A DNA stretch of 5,861 bases, taken from assembly GCA_947631305.1 (NCBI GenBank), contig CANRKV010000101.1, positions 1 to 5,861 on the forward strand, written 5' to 3'. The translations under genes and the position numbers were made by a program. Below are positions 1-5,039 of this stretch, in pieces. The stretch is from an uncultured Jeotgalicoccus sp. (lineage in GTDB: Bacteria > Bacillota > Bacilli > Staphylococcales > Salinicoccaceae). A model generated the notes under the pieces. It ran no database searches, was not told where the DNA came from, and worked only from the letters and a program-made list of their open reading frames with translations. Within the stretch, counting starts at the first letter, position 1. Every line of letters begins with the position of its first letter.

Positions 1-1385
1 GATTCTTCCGCTTCTTCTTCATAATCCAGCGTATATTCTGCATCCTCATTCATCCATAATCTGTCGTAATAACCTGTAACTTCCCCTGCGAATTCACTGT
101 CTGCCGGTGCTGTTATCAGCACGTTTGTTTCCAGGTTATAGTCATCCAGATTTCTTCTCGTAAAGTTAGCTGATCCGCCGTTAAATATTACTTCATCGGC
201 AGTTTCCAGCATTATAAATTTCGCATGATACTGTTCCCCGCTAGATTTATACCAGCGGATATTTGCTGGTGTTTCGTGGCTCATCAGTTCATCAGCCACC
301 GGTCGGTTCGGCACACCATTTTTCTCATTGCCGAATGCATCCTGGTTAATATCCAGTATCATGTTCAGCTCTGCACCGCGGTCGAGCGCTTCTTTAAAGG
401 CATCGACGACATCCCTGTCCGATAAATAAAACAGTCCGACAGAGAGAACATCCTCTTCCCCTGCATTATTTACCATTTCGATTATATTATCTTTAATTTT
501 CTTCTCGGTAATCAGCTGGACAGTATACCGGCCTTCACCTTCTTCAGTTTTTGCAGGAAGTTTATCGGCAAAGTCACTGAATACTCGCGTATTTCCTCCG
601 CTGAAGTTCACAACTGCCCGTTCACTTTCCAGCATATCGTAAAGTATATCCCCGCTTAGTTTCACAGCAATATTCGAATGGTGAACACTCGCATCATGCG
701 GGTTAGCCGAGGTAATCAGACCATTCTTTTCATTGATGATTAGTTTTCTGTGATTGGCTTTAAAATTCAGCATCGTTAAATAAGAGCGTATATTTACTTC
801 CGGCCCCTGCGGTCTTAATGCATTGACCAGCCACTGATCTTCAGATGTTCCAAGCCACTGGAAATATGTTCTGTAAAATCCTGAATACACTGGATTCGAA
901 TCTCTCAGCTTGGATAAGTCGGTAAAGATTACTTCTATACCCGCTTCCTTGAGCTCATTAATATGAGGCGGCGTATACGTATCGTAGAAAGTATTAATCC
1001 CGTCTGTTATAAAAATAATATCCATATCGGGATTTTCTTTCTTTTTAGCTGTCAGTTTATCTGTTAAGTTTTGAGACAACGTCGGAAAGTCGAGCGTGTC
1101 ATGATTATAATCGTCGTTAAATAAAAACATATCGATGACAAGAAACTCTTCCGCTTCGTCAATCATCGTATAAATTTCTTCGAAAATTTTCTGTTCTTCA
1201 GTTATTTCATCATTATTATTTGTATATGTAAGATCGTATAAAAACTCTGCATCATCTGTCTGATATTCTTCAGACTCGTAAGACACCCCTGAAGGCACCG
1301 GAACAAAGTAGCGCACACCGGCGACAACTAAAGGTATAAGTATTAAGGCGGCGATAATAATTAAAAATAAATATCGTTTCTTCAT
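1..1385 (-). CDS. Membrane-anchored phospholipase D-like (HKD superfamily) protein, C-terminus cut off by window edge
   Basis: The visible 461 codons contain no stop; the 3' end lies beyond position 1. The ATG at 1385-1383 is preceded at 6 nt by GGAGAGG (1398-1392), which supports this start. Residues about 5-27 are a hydrophobic segment after MKKR with no lipobox Cys, so I infer a signal anchor with the rest outside the cell. Two phospholipase D half-motifs are visible: H212-x-K214 with S226/N228 downstream, and H387-x-K389 with GSAN at 404-407. In both, the acidic position of HxKx4D is Glu (E219 and E394) instead of Asp. PLD-family enzymes cleave phosphodiester bonds through a His nucleophile; bacterial two-motif members include cardiolipin synthases, phospholipases and nucleases. 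The substrate here cannot be assigned. The long segment between anchor and first motif and the acidic tail (about 446-461) differ from typical cardiolipin synthase, which usually has two N-terminal membrane helices. Superfamily assignment is confident; function is not. Confidence 0.85.
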   Translation of the reverse strand, partial: MKKRYLFLIIIAALILIPLVVAGVRYFVPVPSGVSYESEEYQTDDAEFLYDLTYTNNNDEITEEQKIFEEIYTMIDEAEEFLVIDMFLFNDDYNHDTLDFPTLSQNLTDKLTAKKKENPDMDIIFITDGINTFYDTYTPPHINELKEAGIEVIFTDLSKLRDSNPVYSGFYRTYFQWLGTSEDQWLVNALRPQGPEVNIRSYLTMLNFKANHRKLIINEKNGLITSANPHDASVHHSNIAVKLSGDILYDMLESERAVVNFSGGNTRVFSDFADKLPAKTEEGEGRYTVQLITEKKIKDNIIEMVNNAGEEDVLSVGLFYLSDRDVVDAFKEALDRGAELNMILDINQDAFGNEKNGVPNRPVADELMSHETPANIRWYKSSGEQYHAKFIMLETADEVIFNGGSANFTRRNLDDYNLETNVLITAPADSEFAGEVTGYYDRLWMNEDAEYTLDYEEEAEE

Positions 1386-1408
1386 TATTTACCTCTCCGA
1401 TTAATAGT

Positions 1409-1438
1409 ATTATTTTACACTTATATCTATTCTATCAA
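1409..1438 (-). promoter_or_regulatory. Possible promoter of the PLD-like gene
   Basis: On the minus strand a TTGATA box lies at 1438-1433. Candidate -10 boxes are TAAAAT at 1417-1412 (15-nt spacer) or AATAAT at 1414-1409 (18-nt spacer). Neither spacing is ideal. Use of this promoter would give a leader of roughly 20 nt carrying the GGAGAGG ribosome binding site. Weak support, since the region is AT-rich and such boxes occur by chance. Confidence 0.3.
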
Positions 1439-1477
1439 ATAAACATTGCGAAAGTGATAAGATATTTACTGTATAGA

Positions 1478-1486
1478 TGGTATAAT
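1478..1486 (+). promoter_or_regulatory. Extended -10 promoter for the rluA-like/NRDE/queT unit
   Basis: TGGTATAAT at 1478-1486 is a perfect extended -10 element (TGnTATAAT) placed 30 nt before the chosen GTG start. No good -35 hexamer is found 16-18 nt upstream (the hexamer at 1458-1463 reads TAAGAT), which is normal for extended -10 promoters. Transcription would begin near 1492-1495, giving a leader of about 25 nt. No other clear promoter lies between here and queT, so the three genes are probably one transcript. Confidence 0.65.
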
Positions 1487-1502
1487 ATAACTTACGAATT
1501 TT

Positions 1503-1508
1503 AAGGAG
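1503..1508 (+). promoter_or_regulatory. Ribosome binding site that fixes the GTG start of the rluA-like gene
   Basis: AAGGAG at 1503-1508 is a near-perfect Shine-Dalgarno sequence. It ends 8 nt before GTG 1517. It also overlaps an in-frame GTG at 1508, which therefore cannot be the start, and an ATG at 1513 is in another frame and stops within five codons. Confidence 0.8.
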
Positions 1509-1516
1509 TGAAATGC

Positions 1517-2194
1517 GTGAATATTAATGTATTATACGAAGACAACCATTTACTCATTGTCGATAAGCCGGTTAACATCCCTGTCCAGGAAGACAGTTCA
1601 GAAGATAAAGACTTATTAACTATGTTAAAGGAATATATTAAAGAGAAATACAATAAACCCGGAGCGGTTTATTTAGGGCTGGTACACAGATTAGACCGTC
1701 CAGTCGGCGGTGCTGTAGTATTTGCTAAAACATCAAAAGCAGCTGCAAGATTGTCAAACGAAATCAGATTACAGAACTTTGACCGTCAGTATCATGCGGT
1801 TGTAGAAAACCATCTGGAACAGAAAAAAGGTACTTTAACGAATCATTTATTTAAAGACGAAAAGAAAAACATTTCCAAAGTCGTTCATAAAAACCACCGC
1901 GGTTCAAAAATGGCTAAGCTGGATTATGAAATGGTCGCTGAAAATAATAAATATTCACTGGTAAAAGTTAACCTTCATACAGGACGCTCACATCAAATCC
2001 GTGTGCAGCTGTCTCATTTCGGTCACCCGCTGTTTGGCGATCAGAAATATAACAAGAGTGCGAAAGTCGGTCAGCAGATTGCACTTTACTCTACTTACCT
2101 ACGTATTAAACATCCTACGAAAGATGAATACGTAGAAGTATTCTGTAAGCCGCCGGAAACATTCCCGTGGAGTGATTTTGATGTGTCTTATTAA
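1517..2194 (+). CDS. Short RluA-family RNA pseudouridine synthase
   Basis: This 225-residue protein belongs to the RluA family, which converts specific uridines in rRNA or tRNA to pseudouridine in the cytoplasm. The N-terminal stretch VLYEDNHLLIVDKP is the usual start of the catalytic fold. HRLDR at 57-61 is the family's catalytic motif, with D60 as the expected catalytic Asp. LHTGRSHQIRVQL (about 153-165) followed by HPLFGD (170-175) is the conserved C-terminal signature. There is no N-terminal S4 RNA-binding domain, so the protein is shorter than RluC or RluD (about 300 residues) and resembles the small stand-alone RluA-like group. The residues after the catalytic motif read PVGG where many relatives have PTSG or PVSG. 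The start is GTG 1517, chosen because the Shine-Dalgarno overlaps the earlier in-frame GTG. The 3' end overlaps the next gene by 14 bp, suggesting translational coupling. The target uridine cannot be predicted. Confidence 0.9.
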   Translation: MNINVLYEDNHLLIVDKPVNIPVQEDSSEDKDLLTMLKEYIKEKYNKPGAVYLGLVHRLDRPVGGAVVFAKTSKAAARLSNEIRLQNFDRQYHAVVENHLEQKKGTLTNHLFKDEKKNISKVVHKNHRGSKMAKLDYEMVAENNKYSLVKVNLHTGRSHQIRVQLSHFGHPLFGDQKYNKSAKVGQQIALYSTYLRIKHPTKDEYVEVFCKPPETFPWSDFDVSY

Positions 2195-2954
2195 TTTTAA
2201 TATCGGTTCACACGAAAAATATAAAATGATTATTGCAGCTAACCGCGACGAGTTTTATTCCCGTCCGACTGCGTCCATGCATTACTGGGATGATCATCAG
2301 AATATTTTAGGCGGCCGTGATTTAAAAGCAAAAGGTACTTGGCTCGCTGTGTCAAAATCAGGTAAAATAGGAGCATTGACTAATATCCGAACACCTGAAG
2401 AGATGACTATGGAAGCTAAAAAATCGCGTGGTGAACTCGTCGTTAATTACTTGCTTTCAGAAGATAATCCTGAAGATTACTTAAAGAATCTTGCCGATTA
2501 CAGCAGTGACTATGCAGGATTTAATCTGCTCGCAGGAAATCCTGACGAGCTTTATTACATGAACAACTACGACAACAATGTCTCACGTGTCGACGCAGGC
2601 ACACACGGCTTATCTAATGAATATTTAAATACGCCGTGGCCGAAAGTCGTTATCGGAAAAGCAAAATTGGATGAAGTATTATCTGAAGAGGATATAGATG
2701 TTGACGCATTATTTAATTTGCTCCGCATCGATTCTGAAGCAGCAGATGATATCGTGCAAAAGACCGGAGTCGATTTCGACCTGGAAAAGAAATTATCGCC
2801 GCTGTTTATAGATATTCCTGATTTTGATTACGGGACACGCTGCTCTACTGTCGTACTGGTCGATCATCAGAATAATATTACGCTGATTGAACGCACATTT
2901 AAAAATGGTGTCGAAACTGGTGAAATATCAGAAACGATATCAGTCAATAAATAA
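2181..2954 (+). CDS. NRDE / TANGO2 family protein
   Basis: The 257-residue product starts MCLI and carries ANRDE at 20-24, the motif that names the NRDE (TANGO2, Ser/Thr-rich T10) family. Other hallmarks are GGRD at 44-47, GTW at 52-54, TNIR at 67-70, SRGELV at 82-87, HGLSN at 142-146, and YGTRCSTV (217-224) with ERTF (237-240) near the C-terminus. Members have an Ntn-hydrolase-like fold with an invariant Cys at position 2. The biochemical role is not established; eukaryotic TANGO2 has been linked to Golgi organisation, heme handling and lipid metabolism. The Cys2 rule and a GGAGTG ribosome binding site at 2169-2174 (6-nt spacing) decide for ATG 2181 over the in-frame GTG at 2172. The gene overlaps the upstream pseudouridine synthase by 14 bp, and the queT riboswitch follows within 4 nt of its stop. 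Length is normal for the family. Confidence 0.9.
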   Translation: MCLINFNIGSHEKYKMIIAANRDEFYSRPTASMHYWDDHQNILGGRDLKAKGTWLAVSKSGKIGALTNIRTPEEMTMEAKKSRGELVVNYLLSEDNPEDYLKNLADYSSDYAGFNLLAGNPDELYYMNNYDNNVSRVDAGTHGLSNEYLNTPWPKVVIGKAKLDEVLSEEDIDVDALFNLLRIDSEAADDIVQKTGVDFDLEKKLSPLFIDIPDFDYGTRCSTVVLVDHQNNITLIERTFKNGVETGEISETISVNK

Positions 2955-2956
2955 AA

Positions 2957-2994
2957 AACAGGTTCGCAAACTCCCTGTCAAAAAAACTAAGGAG
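2957..2994 (+). promoter_or_regulatory. preQ1-I-like riboswitch overlapping the queT Shine-Dalgarno
   Basis: A short stem pairs ACAGG (2958-2962) with CCTGT (2974-2978). It encloses an 11-nt loop beginning TTCGC and ending in C2973. It is followed by an A-run (2980-2986) and CTAAGGAG (2987-2994). This order (5-bp stem, C just before the 3' strand, A-rich tail, CTAAGG) matches known preQ1 class I aptamers of Bacillus and Thermoanaerobacter. C2973 occupies the position of the cytosine that pairs with preQ1 in those RNAs. The 3' part of the aptamer is the Shine-Dalgarno of queT (TAAGGAG 2988-2994, 11 nt before the ATG), so ligand binding should close the pseudoknot and lower translation. No separate terminator hairpin lies between aptamer and gene. 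The downstream queuosine transporter gene strongly supports the call. Confidence 0.85.
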
Positions 2995-3005
2995 AATTAC
3001 GCAAT

Positions 3006-3455
3006 ATGAATGTTAAAGACATGGCTGTCAATGCCGTCTTAGCGGCAATTTATGTCGCACTTACTGTGATTAACCCTATCGGCACAGGCGCTATTCAATT
3101 CAGAATAAGTGAAATACTGTGTGTCATTCCATTTTTCAACCGCAAATATATCGCAGGTATGATACTTGGAGTCGGTATCGCAAATGTTTTCTCAAGCCTC
3201 GGCTTAATCGACGTTTTCGTCGGTGTCACTATATCCGTAATTGCTTATTCATTAAGCTACTTTATAAAAAACGTCTGGGTAAACGCACTTCAGTACAGTG
3301 TTCTTGCAGGACTGTTAGTCGGGCTGGCTCTGTATTTAGTACTCGGTCTGCCGTACTGGTTCAGTGCAGCAACTGTTGGACTGTCGACGCTGATTACTAC
3401 ATTTATCGGCACGTTTATATTTAAAAAAATCGGCCATAGAATATTGCCGGAATAA
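3006..3455 (+). CDS. queT: QueT-type queuosine precursor transporter, ECF S component
   Basis: This 149-residue, very hydrophobic protein has about five membrane segments (roughly 7-27, 38-60, 65-86, 92-116 and 118-140). Its early QFRISEILCVIPFF (31-44) matches the conserved segment of the QueT (DUF988) family. QueT proteins are substrate-binding S components of energy-coupling factor transporters and are thought to import queuosine precursors such as preQ1 or preQ0 with the shared EcfA/A'/T module, which is encoded elsewhere. The substrate assignment rests mainly on family knowledge and on the preQ1-I-like riboswitch directly upstream. Import would feed queuosine modification of tRNAs with GUN anticodons. 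The start is ATG 3006 after TAAGGAG at 2988-2994. Length is near the usual 150-170 residues. It is the last gene of the plus-strand unit and ends at a hairpin terminator directly after the stop. Confidence 0.9.
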   Translation: MNVKDMAVNAVLAAIYVALTVINPIGTGAIQFRISEILCVIPFFNRKYIAGMILGVGIANVFSSLGLIDVFVGVTISVIAYSLSYFIKNVWVNALQYSVLAGLLVGLALYLVLGLPYWFSAATVGLSTLITTFIGTFIFKKIGHRILPE

Positions 3456-3487
3456 AAAAATGCCTCCACTAATCTGGAGGCATTTTT
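3456..3487. terminator. Bidirectional rho-independent terminator between queT and the triple-Rid gene
   Basis: TGCCTCC (3461-3467) pairs perfectly with GGAGGCA (3476-3482) around an 8-nt loop. It is flanked by an A-run on the left (3454-3460) and five Ts on the right (3483-3487), which extend the stem by five A-T pairs. Read rightwards it follows the queT stop at once; read leftwards the A-run becomes the U-tract after the triple-Rid stop, 10 nt away. One element therefore probably serves both convergent genes. Confidence 0.9.
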
Positions 3488-3497
3488 GTATATTAAT

Positions 3498-4769
3498 TTA
3501 TTTAGTTTCTGGAGGTGTTCCTTCAGCATTGCCGGCAATAGCGTCAATCTGAATTAAAGCACCTTCCTGTAAAGCTGAAACGCCGACTACTCTTCTTGCA
3601 GGCGTGCCTTCGGGGAAGAATGTTGCGTAAACTTCATTTACAGCATCCATGTCTGCAAGGTCTTTAACGAAGATATTTACTTTAACCATATCTTCCATTA
3701 CGTGGTCAACGCTTTCGATAACCGCTTTAATGTTAGTTAAAACCTGTTTAGTCTGTTCTTTAATTCCGCCTTCAACTAATTTTCCAGTTGCAGGATCAAT
3801 TGGCAGCTGAGCTGACAAGTGGTTGTAGTGTGAGAATGCTACAGTTTGTGTAGATAAGCTATCTACCGGTGCATTTTCTGTGTTGTGTGCTTTGATTACA
3901 ATACCATGTCTGTCTTCGACAGCCTGTGGCGGCGTACCGTCTCCGTGTGATACAACTGCTTCGATTTGTACTGAAGCTCCCATTTGCAGGTCTGCAGCTT
4001 GAACTACTGTACGTGCAGGTACATATGCAACCGTTCTTGCGATTGAAGAATCCGGGAAGAATGTTGTGTAAACTTCGTTTACTGCTTCCATGTCTTTGAG
4101 GTCTTTAACGAAAATATTAACTTTAACAATGTCATCAAATGGAACATCGATACATGCTAAAATTGCTTTAATATTTTTTAAGCTCTGTGCAGTTTCTGCT
4201 TTTACTCCGCCTGTAACGATTCTGCCTGTTGCAGGATCAATTGGCAGCTGAGCTGTAATGTTGTTGTAGTGTGAAAATGCCACAGTTTGTGAAGATAAAG
4301 TGCTGACAGGTGCATTAGCTGTGTTGTTAGACAGTTTGATTAAATCTCCAGCCTGAGGTGCATTTGGAATTGTACCTACACCATGTGATATCAGTGCTTC
4401 AACTTGAACTTCAGCACCCATTGGCAGAGCATTAACCGCTACATTCGTACGCGCTGGTACGTATGTCGGGAAGAATGTATGGAACACTTCGTTCACAGCG
4501 TCTACATCCTGAATGTCTGTAACGAAAACAGTGATTCTTACAATATCGCTCATTACGTGGTCGAAGTTTTTAAGAATTGCTTCGATATTTTTAAAGCTTT
4601 GTTCAGCCTGCGCTTTAACGCCGCCTTCTATTAATTTTCCAGTTGAAGGATCGATTGGCAGCTGTGCTGATAAATTGCTGTAATGTGAAAACGCTGCTGA
4701 CTGAGAAGATTCGTCAAACTTCGGTGCGTTATCCGTATTAGTTGGTGCTACTGCATTATAGTCACTCAT
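3498..4769 (-). CDS. Triple-domain RidA/YjgF-like protein (three tandem Rid domains in one chain)
   Basis: The 423-residue protein consists of three consecutive RidA-like units starting at the repeated NTxNAP motifs (residues 11, 149 and 296; spacing 138 and 147). Each has S/T-A-Q-LPIDPxTG, KNI/TNI-xA, a VxxxDIV/DMV-K/R-V/ITVFV/NIFV segment, AVNEV and FFP. Each also has an Arg (R107; R245 and R253; R392) and an acidic residue 17 positions on (E124, E270, D409). RidA (about 125-130 residues) forms homotrimers that hydrolyse reactive enamines/imines such as 2-aminoacrylate at clefts between subunits, with Arg105 of E. coli essential. Three copies in one chain suggest a covalent pseudo-trimer. 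The GPY of canonical RidA is absent and the SGQ glycine is Ala in all units, so substrate and even activity are uncertain. No signal peptide or membrane segment is seen. The start is ATG 4769 with AAAGGAG at 4786-4780, 10 nt upstream. It has its own promoter and lies downstream of groEL, facing queT. Confidence 0.9.
   Translation of the reverse strand: MSDYNAVAPTNTDNAPKFDESSQSAAFSHYSNLSAQLPIDPSTGKLIEGGVKAQAEQSFKNIEAILKNFDHVMSDIVRITVFVTDIQDVDAVNEVFHTFFPTYVPARTNVAVNALPMGAEVQVEALISHGVGTIPNAPQAGDLIKLSNNTANAPVSTLSSQTVAFSHYNNITAQLPIDPATGRIVTGGVKAETAQSLKNIKAILACIDVPFDDIVKVNIFVKDLKDMEAVNEVYTTFFPDSSIARTVAYVPARTVVQAADLQMGASVQIEAVVSHGDGTPPQAVEDRHGIVIKAHNTENAPVDSLSTQTVAFSHYNHLSAQLPIDPATGKLVEGGIKEQTKQVLTNIKAVIESVDHVMEDMVKVNIFVKDLADMDAVNEVYATFFPEGTPARRVVGVSALQEGALIQIDAIAGNAEGTPPETK
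3501..3884 (-). repeat. Rid unit 3 (residues 296-423)
   Basis: C-terminal copy of the Rid-like repeat. It shares a 28-nt exact match with unit 2 (3787-3814 equals 4228-4255, offset 441 nt), covering the QLPIDPATG region. R392 is in the catalytic Arg position, but the conserved Glu is replaced by D409. Confidence 0.85.
3885..4325 (-). repeat. Rid unit 2 (residues 149-295)
   Basis: Middle copy, nearest to unit 3 in sequence. It is 9 codons longer than unit 1, chiefly through an 8-residue insertion at the catalytic Arg (residues 243-250) that produces two ART motifs, R245 and R253. E270 is the conserved acidic residue. Confidence 0.85.
4326..4739 (-). repeat. Rid unit 1 (residues 11-148)
   Basis: N-terminal copy, the most diverged of the three: AQAEQSFKNIEAILKNF and FVTDIQDVDAVNEVF differ from the other units. 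R107 in PART and E124 are present. It lacks the 8-residue insertion of unit 2. Confidence 0.85.
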
Positions 4770-4812
4770 GAATAATATGCTCCTTTAAAGTTAGGTTTAT
4801 TTGAAATATATA

Positions 4813-4827
4813 ATCAACAAAGTTGAT
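4813..4827. repeat. Inverted repeat in the leader of the triple-Rid gene
   Basis: ATCAAC-AAA-GTTGAT is a perfect 6-bp dyad with a 3-nt centre, located 44-58 nt before the start codon, between the predicted promoter and the ribosome binding site. It could be an operator half of a two-site array or a short RNA hairpin. It has no T-run and so is not a terminator. Confidence 0.5.
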
Positions 4828-4830
4828 GAC

Positions 4831-4845
4831 TTATCCTGCTGATAA
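4831..4845. repeat. Second inverted repeat just downstream of the predicted start of transcription
   Basis: TTATC-CTGCT-GATAA is a perfect 5-bp dyad with a 5-nt centre. It begins about 10 nt downstream of the predicted -10 box (4860-4855), a position where a bound repressor would block transcription. Only 3 nt separate it from the dyad at 4813-4827. Five-bp dyads occur by chance in AT-rich DNA, so a role is conjecture. Confidence 0.4.
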
Positions 4846-4854
4846 ATTATAAAA

Positions 4855-4883
4855 TATATATTTCATTATCCACTTTACATCAA
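4855..4883 (-). promoter_or_regulatory. Predicted sigma-A promoter of the triple-Rid gene
   Basis: On the minus strand TTGATG (4883-4878) and TATATA (4860-4855) are separated by exactly 17 nt. A transcript from about 4848 would have a leader of about 80 nt containing both inverted repeats and the AAAGGAG site. The groEL terminator lies upstream, so the gene needs a promoter of its own and this is the best candidate. Confidence 0.6.
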
Positions 4884-4956
4884 GAACAAATAAATAGAAT
4901 TGTCATATAACACATTTTCATCTTTTCATTTTATTGTTTCCTACAATTATAGAATT

Positions 4957-5000
4957 AAAAAAAGGTCTTCCAAAGGTTAAGCAACCTTATGGAAAACCTT
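4957..5000 (-). terminator. Strong rho-independent terminator of groEL
   Basis: Read on the minus strand, an 18-nt arm (5000-4983) pairs with a 17-nt arm (4978-4962) around a 4-nt loop. There is one G-T wobble and one bulged T, and a run of seven Ts (4963-4957) follows, partly shared with the stem base. It begins 40 nt after the groEL stop. The long stem should separate groEL transcription from the triple-Rid gene. Confidence 0.9.
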
Positions 5001-5039
5001 CTGCTAACACATCTTAAATAAGAAATAGACTAGCTGTTA

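Noticed and set aside
225..425. 66-codon open frame on the plus strand
   Set aside because: It lies antisense inside the PLD-like gene, whose HKD motifs and continuous frame explain the region; no ribosome binding site or recognisable protein.
3119..3424. 101-codon plus-strand frame inside queT
   Set aside because: Out-of-frame shadow of queT; Arg/Cys-rich composition typical of a spurious frame.
3290..3547. 85-codon minus-strand frame across the queT end and terminator
   Set aside because: Runs through the bidirectional terminator and overlaps two well-supported genes; no family resemblance.
3787..4255. Repeated blocks as a possible CRISPR or mobile-element repeat
   Set aside because: The repeats are in frame, spaced by 138 and 147 codons, and encode the same protein motifs; they are domain duplications.
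4404..4634. 76-codon plus-strand frame
   Set aside because: Antisense to Rid unit 1; no ribosome binding site or recognisable product.
4813..4845. Inverted repeats as terminators or a CIRCE element
   Set aside because: Neither has a T-tract, and the sequences do not match the CIRCE consensus of GroEL operons, which would be expected upstream of groES outside this window.
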